Source of the DNA: Mnemiopsis leidyi
Lineage: Eukaryota; Ctenophora; Tentaculata; Lobata; Bolinopsidae
DNA: 46,738 bases
Direction of reading: 5' to 3'
Assembly (NCBI GenBank): GCA_000226015.1
Contig: JH153292.1
Span: 234,463-281,200, forward strand
Each line of letters opens with the position of its first letter. Positions within the stretch are counted from its first letter, which is position 1. Position numbers and translations under genes: made by a program. Shown one piece after another: positions 25,601-35,000 of the stretch. The notes under the pieces are model-generated. The model was not told where the DNA came from. It made no database searches and worked only from the letters and a program-made list of their open reading frames with translations.

Positions 25601-28600
25601 AACTGTATTGTGCCGATTGTCTATTGGCTGACTTAGAATTTAGCCTGTCCATCATTTGGGCGTGTATTGGCTCTAACTCTAAGTCACTGTTCTTAAGTTA
25701 TACGCGATTTTATAATGCGCAAATGATGATAACTTAAGTGCCTCTGTGGTAAAGTGCTAACCAATACCTAATATTTATCAAACCCCAACATTAAGATATT
25801 TTTCACTAAATGAGTTAGACAAAACAACTTTAAATACAATTTCACGGCCTACATACGAGATAAAGAAACTAACAAAATCTTCAATGATTACAATGAATAA
25901 TAATGATCGATGATTTAATCTGATTATGGAAGAAACGATGATATTGCTTGTAAAAAAACTGGAAGTGTCAAATTTACTGGCTTATTTCAGAGAGAACGGT
26001 AGTTTCGTGTCAAAGTGTCTGTCTGGACTGTTACGAGATCACGTGCTGCCTCTAGATCTCGACTCTAATACTGGTAGGTAGAGAAATTTGCCTGCATCCA
26101 TAGTCGGTATATTTTACTTAATCGTTTGCTTTAAATTTCTTGTCTTACCTCTTGTTAACTAACTCTGTTTCCGTTGTATTCCATTTTCCTGCTGAAGAAG
26201 TACCTGAAGAAGAATAGACCGCTCAAGAAACTCAAGATGTCCGTGTAAGAATGTTTAAACTTTGGAAATGTCCAGCTGATGAAGAAGAGCCTATGTTCTT
26301 AGTGGCGGGCAGGCTGTATACTTATAATACGAGGTTGCTAATTGAACAAAACCGCTGAGTTATAACGTATAACTGTGCGAATCTGTCTGTTCTGTCACGC
26401 CGGACAAGAACACGGTGTACTGATGTGATGTTTCTCTAGCGTACAAAAATGTCGCGTATGTAACGTGTATGAGGACAAACGTCAAACAGTTCTGAATGTT
26501 TGATGAGGTGCTAAACAACGTTCATTGTAGATGTAAGAGCAGGGAGATCTCCTGCTTCAGACAAGTTGGCTAGTTACAAAATACTCGTAAACAGACGAAA
26601 ATAAAGAAAACCCCGTGTATGAAGTATTTGATATGAAGAAAGAGGGATAAAGATGTTCTATATATAATTAGATTGAGACTTGGCTGGAATCTTGTAACGG
26701 GGAAGATCTGAGTATTACCATATTATATATTTTGGTTATACGGCTTACAACTGTACTGCTTTCTTTCTTAACGTGTTTTGAGAAAATTTGGTGGTTGTTT
26801 GTAGTCCTAAGTCAAGTTTGTTTTTTGAATCATGAAAAGTGTAAAATTATCTTGAGGTTTGTTTTGTCTGATCCCCTCCCTTTTAGAAGATTAAATTGAT
26901 AAAATTTTACTTATCCTTACTTAGAACTTAAGAAGTTCAAGTGCAAAGTACAGTATGACTTGAAATATATAACGAATAATACCAGATATTACTCATTGAT
27001 TATAAATCGCTCAACGCAGGCTACTCTCATTCCCACCCAACGAACAAGCAGTACATAGAGCGCTGCTGGAAGATCTATCTCACTCTCAGCAAGCGACCAT
27101 CTCATCCCTTCACGCTGCGTGATACTCTCTTTGTACTTAAAGTAAGTGTAACCTTACTGAGTTTCATCAATTTTCGTGAGTTTGGAATACTGTAGTTTGT
27201 TTGGGGCGCCTGAACATTAATGCGAAAATGTCAATAATTCGGCCAGTCCGCCACAAATTCTTAGTAAACGGAATGCGCATTCAAATTTTGTTATGGTAAG
27301 TTTTAAAACGCTCACGCTCAGTCTTCTTTTTTGTTAAAAAAACGTACGTGCGCGCTTAATTTAGATGAATGGAAATGGTTCATTGACTGGACGTTGCCAT
27401 GCGTTTTCAATAAACAATTTCAACAAAGAAGTAAGAACGCTTTGAGTTTATACGTCTCAGTTTAAGGCACTGAAGAAGCGGGTGTGTTAAACAAATTTGT
27501 TTGCCTGATAAGGTTCCAAGAGATGCTTCTTTTATACCGTATTTCTAGACAGGTATTTAGGTCAGTTAAGTGTCTAGCTCGCCAACGCTTAAATTTGCCC
27601 GCCAATCAGTTGATCGAAAAAGTTTAGGATGCACATAATTCAGCGAAAATTCTTTAAAACTCACGCAGAGAAACCATTTATCAGAAATATCAAAAAGTCA
27701 GGCTTAATGGAACGAGTTAGTATATCGAAGCTGTCTGTCATATGTCAAAGCTTCCTGACGTCCAGGAATCGTTGATCATCCGTCTCTTGACGAAGGGCAA
27801 TCAACTTTCAGCGGTCAGACTAACTATGTTAGTCACAAATGTCACTAACTCAGACTGGGTGCAATTCTACGAATTAATAACAATCTACCGGTCGGGCTGT
27901 AAATAAACAGGTCGAATATAACCGACACATAAATTTGAAGCGATATTTATACTCGTGGCACCAAGAGTAATATTGGTTGTCAGTTATAAGATATCGCTTG
28001 CCTCATGCTCCGTCGATCAAGAAAATTGGTTGCGTTAATGTTATCCAAGTCATATCTACTGATCAAGCAAACTCACAAGTGTAATTGAAAAATATAGATG
28101 GTGAACATTAAACATTGGAGGTGAAAATTTGACGAGTGACATTGACAGGACCGCTCTCAACAGATTGTGGAATTCAGATCAAATTCAACAACACATCAGC
28201 TTTAACAACTTACTATATGTAAAGAAACACAAGTTATATCAAAAGGACTTGAACTTGTATGAAGAATCTTGTCTTTCTTTGACACGGTGCTTAAACGGCT
28301 AGTTGATGTTAACCGAGGAATGTAGCCACGTCAAATCAACGTTTCCATATCCTCAAGTTCAAAGAGCTGTTGTTAAGTTTTAATATTGAGAAACTGCAAA
28401 GAACAATACGGCGGCCGATTTTATTTTCATTTTCAATCCCTTGCACAGCACTAATTAAATTTAGTAAAACTCACACTCCCCTCTCACAGGATTTAAAGTT
28501 ACTTGGCGGCTCCTACCCCTTCCTTGATGTTAACTCTGTCGTCAACAACATCATGTTGACGACAAACGAGAATATGAGCGAAGACGAGGCTCTCTATTTG

Positions 28601-30500
28601 AACGTTCCCATAAACTTCTACGACTTTTTCAACATCTTGTGTGGATGTGCTCTTGTTATCAAACACTCTTCACCCAACGCATTCAATCTCCACAGTCAAC
28701 TCGGGGTAAGCAAAGATTTAGTTGTTCACATAACAGGAAACCTGGAAACGTGAGACATGGCTATTGGCTCAAAATGTGGCTCAACAGGGCGATAAAAGTA
28801 ATATCACAACAACCATAGAGCAATAATTTTTAGAACAATTGGCTTATCTGAATTACAATTTCCTCTGACCCTGACCACCGCTCTTTAATTAACCACCTGA
28901 CTACTTCTAAGACGGAGACAGACATATCTAATGGAGGGCAGATCTTGCTGTCCCCAGAGAAAACACCACTTCCTCCTGGGTCAGAGTCTCCGACTAAATC
29001 TCTCAGCAAGAAGAACACTCCTTCCGAAACTCCTGTACAGGTTTGTAATACTAATATAGTGTCAGGGTTTGTTTCGCGCAGATTATAACTTTATAACATG
29101 AGTATTTCATTTGATGTCATTTCATAAAAACTCTATGTCCTATCATCGTGTATACTACAGATCAATCTTTATGTCGAATAATATCCCTAAATCCCCGTTG
29201 TGAGTTAATTTTACCGAATAACACAGTTTAAGAAGTCGTGTGATTACATTGATTTGAAAATTTAGAGCCAGTATACTCTTCAGACCCCGGCTCCCTCTGC
29301 CCCGGATACGGACAACAACGACGGGGTGAGAAATAAAACCCAGACTCAACACGTGACACAAAACGTGTCTCGAAGCACAACCGATCAACCATCTCATCCT
29401 TCACTGCCTGTCTTAGCCTTGCAGTCTTGCATGGAAGTTAATGTCTTTCTTTTCACTTCACCCTTCACGTCTCACAGTCTGCTGTCCGATCCTTGTTTTT
29501 ATTGTTTTTTCTAATGTATTTTGTGTGGTGTCACCTTCTTGTTTTAATCTGAGTCAAACTGCAAGCCCTTGCGAAATCTTCTAAAAAACTGTTTTTGTGA
29601 ACTACTACTACTACTAGCATGTTGCAGCCTTACGTGATCTTGAATGTTTTTGTCTTCCAAAACCACAATTTATACAAAATCACTTCTTACACAAATCGTT
29701 TGACAAATTTGTCTCGACGCTAAGCTGGATATCCAGTTCGTATTTCAGGAGGGCTCGACTCCGATAGCGGACAGTGTTGCAAGTATCGACAACATCAGAG
29801 AACAAAGCATCCTCATATCTCCTTCAATCGGTAAGTTCTAACTCCTAAGGGGTCGATCACATAGACTGCGATCCTACCAGCCTAAATAGTTGATAGTTTA
29901 TGATCAGAACTGAAAATGAAATTCGAAGTTTTTTAAGGCTCCTTGAAAGTTAGGAGTCAACTTGACAACTTACTCTGAACTCACTTTCAGATGAACGATG
30001 TGGGAGTTTTGAAGATTGGGATTCACGTGTAGAAGATTTCTTCCTTTGCCATTTCTTCCCCGCTGCTAGTAAACTCATTGAAGTTGAGGCAAAGATAACC
30101 GAGCAGAAAGAAGCTGATAGGTTAGTAACTTGTGTTCTTCAATCTTGAAGAAAGAGTAGCAACAAAAAATGCAATAGATCCTCTGCAGATTTATTCTCCC
30201 AAAACGATTCAAACTTTCTTTATAAAATCCATCCATTCTCTGAAATACAATTAGCTGATGGTGCGACTGTTATCAGTACACCATAGTAGCAAGTACTAAA
30301 CTCTCGACAGTTTTTCACCAAAAGCCCTTCCCAGATTGCAAAAAGAGAAGGATGCGGAGGAAAAAGCTCTAGCCCCTGAACTGCCGCTGATTCAGCTCAA
30401 ATCTCCATCCCTGGCTACCAACCAGAGTGACGTCATCAACCAGGAGAGTGTGGATTCTAATGTCACCGAGCAGTCTGCACCTATCACCGTCTCCGGGTGA
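1692..30500 (+). CDS. RSPH10B: Radial spoke head 10 homolog B (20-exon gene, complete)
   Basis: Axonemal radial-spoke protein of motile cilia. Coding exons: 1692-1873, 2056-2131, 2328-2396, 2568-2741, 2955-3161, 3296-3380, 3556-3678, 10068-10183, 20610-20687, 22601-22702, 23466-23535, 24665-24788, 25991-26073, 27020-27141, 28490-28705, 28912-29040, 29266-29325, 29749-29830, 29991-30120, 30335-30500. All have GT/AG borders and matching phases, giving 2394 nt and 797 residues (the human protein is about 870). Residues about 1-75 are a charged Lys/Glu-rich lead. Residues about 76-312 are some ten MORN repeats (YHGGHTYTGQFEDGKMHGEG, YIGDWVDNKKCGRG, ARYEGEWKDNAKHGYG). The C-terminal half carries RSPH10B family signatures: VLLRHISLLRTVYNHY, FWKFIKDTKMYLKLS, RCWKIYLTL, and NFYDFFNILCGCALVIK. 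It ends in a Ser/Pro/Thr-rich stretch and a charged helix. Introns 7 and 8 are 6.4 and 10.4 kb. The weakest splice signal is the donor after exon 8 (gtagcg). The assignment rests on recalled family similarity plus phase consistency. Confidence 0.9.
4590..5860 (-). CDS. Class A (rhodopsin-like) G-protein-coupled receptor, two exons
   Basis: Exon 1 is 5860-5776 (ATG at 5860). The donor G|GTTTGT joins in phase 1 to exon 2 at 5566-4590 through acceptor CACCCAG, giving 353 residues. Seven hydrophobic segments are visible. TM1 is completed across the splice (TVGVAGNLVALRYF, with the conserved GN). The TM3 cysteine is in NTVFCYGWGM and its ECL2 partner is in ADTYCWES. TM6 has LNLPIF and TM7 has the NPxxY equivalent LNPFIYI. 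The tail is Ser/Arg-rich with possible phosphorylation sites. The DRY box is replaced by Thr-Arg-Thr in LSITRTISLV, and the CWxP motif of TM6 is missing. There is no TM7 lysine, so it is not an opsin. The ligand is unknown. An open frame continuing upstream of 5566 to an ATG at 5702 is intronic. The gene lies wholly within RSPH10B intron 7. Confidence 0.88.
6034..6711. mobile_element. Long foldback/MITE-type palindromic element flanked by TA
   Basis: The two halves are near-perfect reverse complements. The left end is CAGGGTGGTTTTAAAATTTG and the right end is the complement ending CCACCCTG, with TA on both sides (6032-6033 and 6712-6713). Arms are about 330 bp each, and the non-palindromic centre is about 25-40 bp near 6362-6390. 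No transposase is encoded. A TA target duplication with terminal CAGGG suggests a non-autonomous DNA transposon (Tc1/mariner-like or related); the superfamily is an inference. Confidence 0.85.
7391..7690. repeat. Duplicated tract (138-bp offset) with GTCGCCCGA-type subrepeats
   Basis: GGTCTAGAAATGACGTGATC followed by AAAATCAAGTC occurs at 7413 and again at 7551. Each copy is followed by A-rich, degenerate units built around AAAAAGTCGCCCGACAA. It lies in RSPH10B intron 7 and has no coding potential. Confidence 0.75.
9941..10091 (+). repeat. 40-bp tandem repeat (about 3.8 copies) containing the exon 8 3' splice site
   Basis: TTTCAGGAAACTTCGAGAA recurs at exactly 40-bp steps (tract starts 9941, 9981, 10021, 10061). 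Each unit carries a pyrimidine tract, CAG, and the first bases of RSPH10B exon 8. The last copy runs straight into the coding exon. Confidence 0.95.
11542..11690. repeat. 55-bp tandem repeat, about 2.7 copies
   Basis: AACTTCATGATTGAAAATAA with its following bases recurs at 11547, 11602 and 11657 (period 55). The last copy is diverged. It is within RSPH10B intron 8. Confidence 0.9.
12455..12820 (+). mobile_element. tRNA-derived SINE
   Basis: The 5' end resembles a tRNA. An A-box-like GTGGCGCAGTGGTTAGAA lies near 12461 and a B-box GTTCGAATCCC near 12507, with a degenerate anticodon loop TTTCGTAATC (CGT, Thr-like). The acceptor stem no longer pairs well, and the tRNA-like part continues into an unrelated body (CAGTCGTGGCGTGAGCAGTC). 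This is the layout of a tRNA-derived SINE rather than a functional tRNA. The 3' boundary is approximate and I found no clear target-site duplication. Confidence 0.7.
20497..20609 (+). repeat. Duplicated pyrimidine tract/acceptor region before RSPH10B exon 9
   Basis: TTTTACAGCG, ACTTTCCAG/CTTTTCAG, GAGCGATTG and CACGTTTTATTT occur in the same order twice, at 20497-20542 and 20560-20606. Only the second copy ends in the used acceptor TTTCAG (20609); the first ends TTTAAAAC. Confidence 0.85.
21181..21313. mobile_element. 133-bp MITE-like foldback with perfect 20-bp inverted ends
   Basis: TAACTGTGAACAACATAGGA at 21181-21200 is the exact reverse complement of 21294-21313. The interior contains a 20-bp direct duplication of GGACCCATTGCGCG and an imperfect complement GTGCAATCGGTCC, so most of the element can fold. 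The ends begin with TA. It lies in RSPH10B intron 9 and encodes no protein. Confidence 0.8.
23546..23705. repeat. Interrupted AT-rich direct repeats (three copies)
   Basis: ACAGTAAATAAATATACGRC followed by AATATAAT occurs three times in the 5' part of RSPH10B intron 11. The spacers are partly similar. Confidence 0.8.
24789..25118 (+). repeat. GTGTGGA minisatellite abutting an RSPH10B 5' splice site
   Basis: About 330 bp of GTGTGGA units with GTGTGGT, GTGTTGA and GAGTTTGGA variants. The tract starts at the donor itself (AG|gtaggtaggtgg at 24788/24789). The sense strand is strongly G/T-rich and the complement A/C-rich. The long open frames on both strands here are low-complexity artefacts. Confidence 0.95.
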
Positions 30501-31069
30501 TCACCACCATCGACTTCATGAGCATCATGCCCCTCAATGAGTGGTCAAATGAGACTGAAGCGAGACATTTCGAGTACAATTGAGTAGACTAATTGTTGAT
30601 TACTCATTATATCTTAATCCTCAGTCTTAAAATTGACACTTAAAATTTCCCACGTAGTTTTTGTGCACGGTAATACTAATAGAACGTTTGTGAATGGGCC
30701 AAAAATAAGCTAAAAATGAATGTTTGAGATCTTTGTAAAAGTGTAAATATAACTTGATATTACTCTGTAACTGTAATTGTTCTTCATTTGTTCTAACTTA
30801 AATAATATATCTTTCTCTTTGTAAGATTAAAGAAAACACGTGAAGATTTTAAAAAAATCGCTCCAAGGCTGAGGAGATCAAGTATGAAGTACTGTAGAGC
30901 GTGGAGGAACGAAATCTTTCATCTAGTCTTGGTCTGCGTATGTTATTTTTGATGCATCTATTTTTGCTGTGAGTGTAAGGGGACAATGAAATTGATGTTG
31001 CAATTTGCAAATATTCTCATTGGCGTGGTGAGGCCCAACCAAAAGATCACATGTTACGTTGTACGATGA

Positions 31070-31081
31070 GGGTCAAGTTCA
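31070..31081 (+). promoter_or_regulatory. Candidate nuclear-receptor DR0 site upstream of the homeobox gene
   Basis: GGGTCAAGTTCA is two RGKTCA-like half-sites in direct repeat with no spacer, 309 bp before the homeobox ATG. DR0 is the element preferred by NR6/GCNF-type receptors. This is a motif match only, and chance occurrence is possible. Confidence 0.3.
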
Positions 31082-31309
31082 CATGACGAACCTCATCAGA
31101 AGTACCTATGTTCAAAGTTGTGATCACGTAATAACATGCTGACCGTCACGCGATCTGACGATAAACTCTTCAGTGATGCACCACCTCACTTCACGTCACG
31201 TCCCTTCACATTTCGTCAGGAATTCCCACCACACGATCAGCTTGCCTGTTACTTGAAGATCTTATCGTCAGTACAAGCCCAGTCCAACCCTACTACACAG
31301 GGTTTTCTG

Positions 31310-31318
31310 TATATATAG
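31310..31318 (+). promoter_or_regulatory. TATA box of the homeobox gene
   Basis: TATATATAG lies 72 bp before the ATG at 31390. This predicts a start site near 31340 and a short unspliced leader. CACGTCACGTCCC-type sequence lies just upstream, at about 31190-31205. Confidence 0.65.
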
Positions 31319-31389
31319 CTCTCAGACAGCTTGTCTAGACATCAAGTTTTTCTACTCTCCTATCTGAAATCAACTGAAGTTTAACCGAA

Positions 31390-32397
31390 ATGAGCACTGT
31401 CTATGATAGATCCACCAACCCTACTTTCCACCAGACTGCGGCGTACTATGAGGAAGAGTCAGACAGACTTACACCTTCTCCTGCCTCCTACCCAACATCC
31501 ACCAACACCGTCTCTCCTACATCCTACCTGCAGTCCTCCCCCGCTAACTTTCCCACCTTCTACCCCTCCCCGGATTCCAGCCACAGTTCGGCAGGGTCTC
31601 CTCTAGCTCCAACTTCTCTCCCCAACACCGACCAGGCTGACTCCGGTGCTGAGACGAGTCTAGCTGGTCCAGCAACCTACCCCCACGCAGGACAGGACCT
31701 GAACTGTAACTTCTACGAGTACATGCACTCCTCCTTCCCAGCTTATCAGCACCAGTCTCAACCTTTCTACCCCACCCAGATAAACAACGTTTCTCATGGA
31801 GACCTCTACCAAACTAACACTTCCTATCTCTCCCACTATCCTTATAATCCCTATCTCTACTCTAACAGACCCTATCCTCACAGCCACCTCTACAACGGGA
31901 GACAGATGGTACCTCAGGACCTAGCCACCGACCCCCAAATTCTCTCTCAGTCAACTCCCCAACCTCTGAACATGATGTCCGAACTCCCCCAGAACTCCTC
32001 TACAACAGTACAGCACCCAGCAGACTCTTCAACAGACCACACTTCTTCCTCATCTGTCCAATCCGTTATACCTCCCTCCAACGATCCTGCTCAGAAATAT
32101 CCTCCGGTCTTGATAAAAGGGGGCGGTAAGATCCGAGCTAAACCAGTTAGACGAACGGAGTTTTCAGCTGCAGATCTGAGAATCTTGGAGGAGCACTTCG
32201 CCGTGTCAGACTTCGCCAGAGGAGCCCGGAGGGACGAGATAGCCAGACAGCTGAACGTCCGACCTCGCTCCATAACCATCTGGTTCCAGAACAAGCGGGC
32301 AAAGCTGAGGGCCAGGAACCAACAATTAGACCTGCTGAAGAAAGCCGCTGAAACTGGCGTTGTTCAAGACTTTGAGAAGATATCCGATTTCAGATAG
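31390..32397 (+). CDS. Intronless homeodomain transcription factor
   Basis: Single exon, 335 residues. Residues about 1-240 are Ser/Pro/Tyr/Thr-rich low complexity (repeated SPASYP, PYLYSN, YNPYLYS-like segments), as in activation domains. A complete 60-residue homeodomain spans residues 251-310, followed by a 25-residue tail. Canonical core positions are present: Arg5, Leu16, Phe20, Trp48, Phe49, Asn51, Arg53, with Gln50. The recognition helix reads RSITIWFQNKRAKLRARN. It is otherwise divergent: Glu7, Ala10-Ala11, AVSDFARGARRDE in helix 2, and Thr46. I see no hexapeptide, paired domain or other second domain. I cannot place it in ANTP, PRD or another class by eye. The start is supported by a TATA box 72 bp upstream and an open frame beginning there. 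Confidence 0.92.
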   Translation: MSTVYDRSTNPTFHQTAAYYEEESDRLTPSPASYPTSTNTVSPTSYLQSSPANFPTFYPSPDSSHSSAGSPLAPTSLPNTDQADSGAETSLAGPATYPHAGQDLNCNFYEYMHSSFPAYQHQSQPFYPTQINNVSHGDLYQTNTSYLSHYPYNPYLYSNRPYPHSHLYNGRQMVPQDLATDPQILSQSTPQPLNMMSELPQNSSTTVQHPADSSTDHTSSSSVQSVIPPSNDPAQKYPPVLIKGGGKIRAKPVRRTEFSAADLRILEEHFAVSDFARGARRDEIARQLNVRPRSITIWFQNKRAKLRARNQQLDLLKKAAETGVVQDFEKISDFR

Positions 32398-33646
32398 ATT
32401 TAACTGTTGCTCTAGAAGGTCTTAGTTCTCAATATTTTGGGAGACAGTTTATCATAAGTCCGTTTTAGGGTTTTAGTGTTTAAAGTCGCGATTATTTGAA
32501 ATATTTAAAGATGAATGTGTCAATGACTATTTGTGTTTGGCAAGATAAAGCAGAATGTTAGTCATTTATTTTCAAATAGTTAAAAATAGTTCAAACTCAA
32601 TTGATTGCTTTACTTTTAGTACTTAGTTGAACAAGAAGATGTGACCTTCAGGGATTATTCAAAATTAGGTCAATGAAATTGAATATTGAATAACAATCAT
32701 AATTATACAAATACAATTTACATCAAACATTCTTTTGAACAACATTCTATCAAAAAAGCTTTTGAACAACATTAACAATTAGATGCACTCTAAATGTATC
32801 AATGTTTAAAAATTACTATTACATAGTCTTTATACAAAGCGAAATTGGATATTGACGGACCGCGAGGCTAAGGTTTGCCTTCCATAACATTAAATCGGTC
32901 AGTAAATATTCACACAAACAATGACCGTCCTCACTCCTTAATCTGCTCAGCTCATGTCGGCAAGTTTTTTTTTCATGTCGGCAACTTTTCGCGCAACTGC
33001 ATGGCATATAAGAATAAGAATCAGAGTCTATATTACTTGACTACCAGTATAAACTATAAACTATCAGTGCACTGTCTGAAAGTGCAGAACTGATAGTAAT
33101 TAAGTCTGAAATGAACTTTTTGAGTAGGTTTAACCTTAACGTTAATAGCATTGAGGTGGGACAGGTACCTAAAATATAACTCGAAGTCGAACATAAATGC
33201 ACATGACTTTTTAATATTTTAACCACCGACGACTGAAGCGATAAGAAATGATAAGGAATTTCCAATTGTGGACTGGGACAAGAAATAATTTACGGTAAAT
33301 AAACCAAAAATAAACCGAAAAGTGCTCGCTCCATAAATAGAACCTGTCAGTTATAACACGTGTCACAGAACTCCCAGTTCACCTAACCTGTGAGTGTGAC
33401 ATGAAGGGTTCCTGATGTTAGGATATTATCAGCAGGTCTGGCGGCATAATATTGTCATGATTCCTCCCGATATCTGCGATCAATTACTTTGGCAACAAGT
33501 TATAATTACGATCGATCTCCCGCCAATGATCCTCCGAGATAAGTGCAGTTGTAGAGTCTGAGTGACACGGGGAAATTATGCGGAAGTCAGGATATTTACG
33601 TACTGCGTGTAACCTGATACGGTATTTAATCTATCACAGGATTGCA

Positions 33647-33673
33647 GATAAGGAGAAGATAAGAAAAGATAAT
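33647..33673 (+). promoter_or_regulatory. Cluster of three GATA sites at 10-11 bp spacing
   Basis: GATAAG at 33647, GATAAG at 33658 and GATAAT at 33668, with an inverted TTATC at 33682. The spacing places the sites on one face of the helix. This is a candidate enhancer; no function is shown. Confidence 0.4.
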
Positions 33674-34179
33674 TCGGGAGGTTATCGCTGCGACAGAAAG
33701 TGAGAAGGATCTATCTTCATGTGTTTACGTGTGAGTGTATTTTCTCTTCCTTCCTTTTGCTGATCGTTGTGCAAGTATTGTTGCCCACGGGGAAACTTCG
33801 TGTCCTACCGAACATTAATGCTTACAGTTACGCGGATTCAGATTTGAGATAACTCGTCTCTTAATGATGATCGATTTAGACAACGATGCTGGATTGCAGG
33901 GATTCTACGAGGAATTAATTAAAAAATTAATACTTCCACTGTCGAAATTTGTAATCTCTTTGCAACGATTTGTTTTGAAAGTTGACACATACTCATAGCT
34001 TTGACCGAAGTGCCGCGAGCCGGTTTTTAGTTTTTACCAGAGGTATATGCATAGGTAAAAGCGTAGTTAGATAAATTAAACCTGGCGGCGGTAAGCTGTA
34101 AACTATCGCCCTGAGACTCCCAGCTCTTTCGGACACCTGCCTCCCAGAGCACCTGCTCAGCTGCAGCTCCTCGCCGCCC

Positions 34180-34329
34180 ATTGGGCTATTTCCCTGTCAC
34201 AACCTGCTCTCATTGGCCGTCGTCTGTCACGCGACTAGAGCAGCTGCACAGTGATTGGATGGGGTTTGTCATGCGGAAGGATTGTGGTACTGTGATTGGT
34301 TAACAATGAATGAGGCTGATAATGATTGG
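34180..34329 (-). promoter_or_regulatory. Array of five CCAAT boxes with helical spacing
   Basis: ATTGG (CCAAT on the minus strand) occurs at 34180, 34212, 34254, 34295 and 34325, all in the same orientation. Steps are 32, 42, 41 and 30 bp, which is 3, 4, 4 and 3 helical turns. Flanks fit the NF-Y consensus (GGCCAATGA, ATCCAATCA, AACCAATCA, AGCCAATCA). CAGCTG E-boxes sit at about 34159 and 34241. This is a likely promoter or enhancer; the target gene is unknown. Confidence 0.6.
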
Positions 34330-34518
34330 CTAATGCGGTGTCTGGATGCTGGTGAGAGATGATAGAGTACAGGTTCTGTAGGGTAACACATTGCAAGTGA
34401 GAGAGGCAGCAGCTCAACACCTGTTTTTTAATAAATTTACAAAGACACCTGGTGACAAGGCGAGATCCCTCGTGTCGGGCCCGCACCAACCAGGCCAGCA
34501 ATAGTCTGCCTTTTCTAC

Positions 34519-35000
34519 TTGTAGTAAACTATCAGTTGTATAGGACACCTTCCGTTCTATTGTAGTCAACTATTAGTTGTATAGTATACCTTCTGTACTA
34601 TTGTAGTCAACTATCAGTCTTATAGTATACCTTCTGTACTATTGTAGTCAACTATCAGTCTTATAGTATACCTTCTGTAGTATTGTAGTCAACTATAAGT
34701 TGTATAGTATACCTTCTGTAATATTGTAGTCAACTATCAGTTGTATAGTATACCTTCTGTAATATTGTAGGCAACTATCAGTTGTATAGTATACCTTCTG
34801 TAATATTGTAGGCAACTATCAGTTTTATAGTATACCATCTGTACTTTTGTAGTCAACTATCAGTTTTATAGTAGTAGTAGTTTTATACCTTCTGTACTTT
34901 TGTAGTCAACTATCAGTTGTATAGTATACCTTCTGTAATATTGTAGTCAACTATCAGTTGTATGGTATACCTTCCGTGCTATTAATTGTATTCAACTATC
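34519..35000. repeat. 41-bp minisatellite, about 12 copies
   Basis: The unit GTAGTCAACTATCAGTTGTA followed by TAGTATACCTTCTGTAATATT recurs every 41 bp with point variants. One copy contains an extra GTAGTAGTTTTATA insertion near 34870. Each unit contains the palindrome GTATAGTATAC or a variant. Confidence 0.95.
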
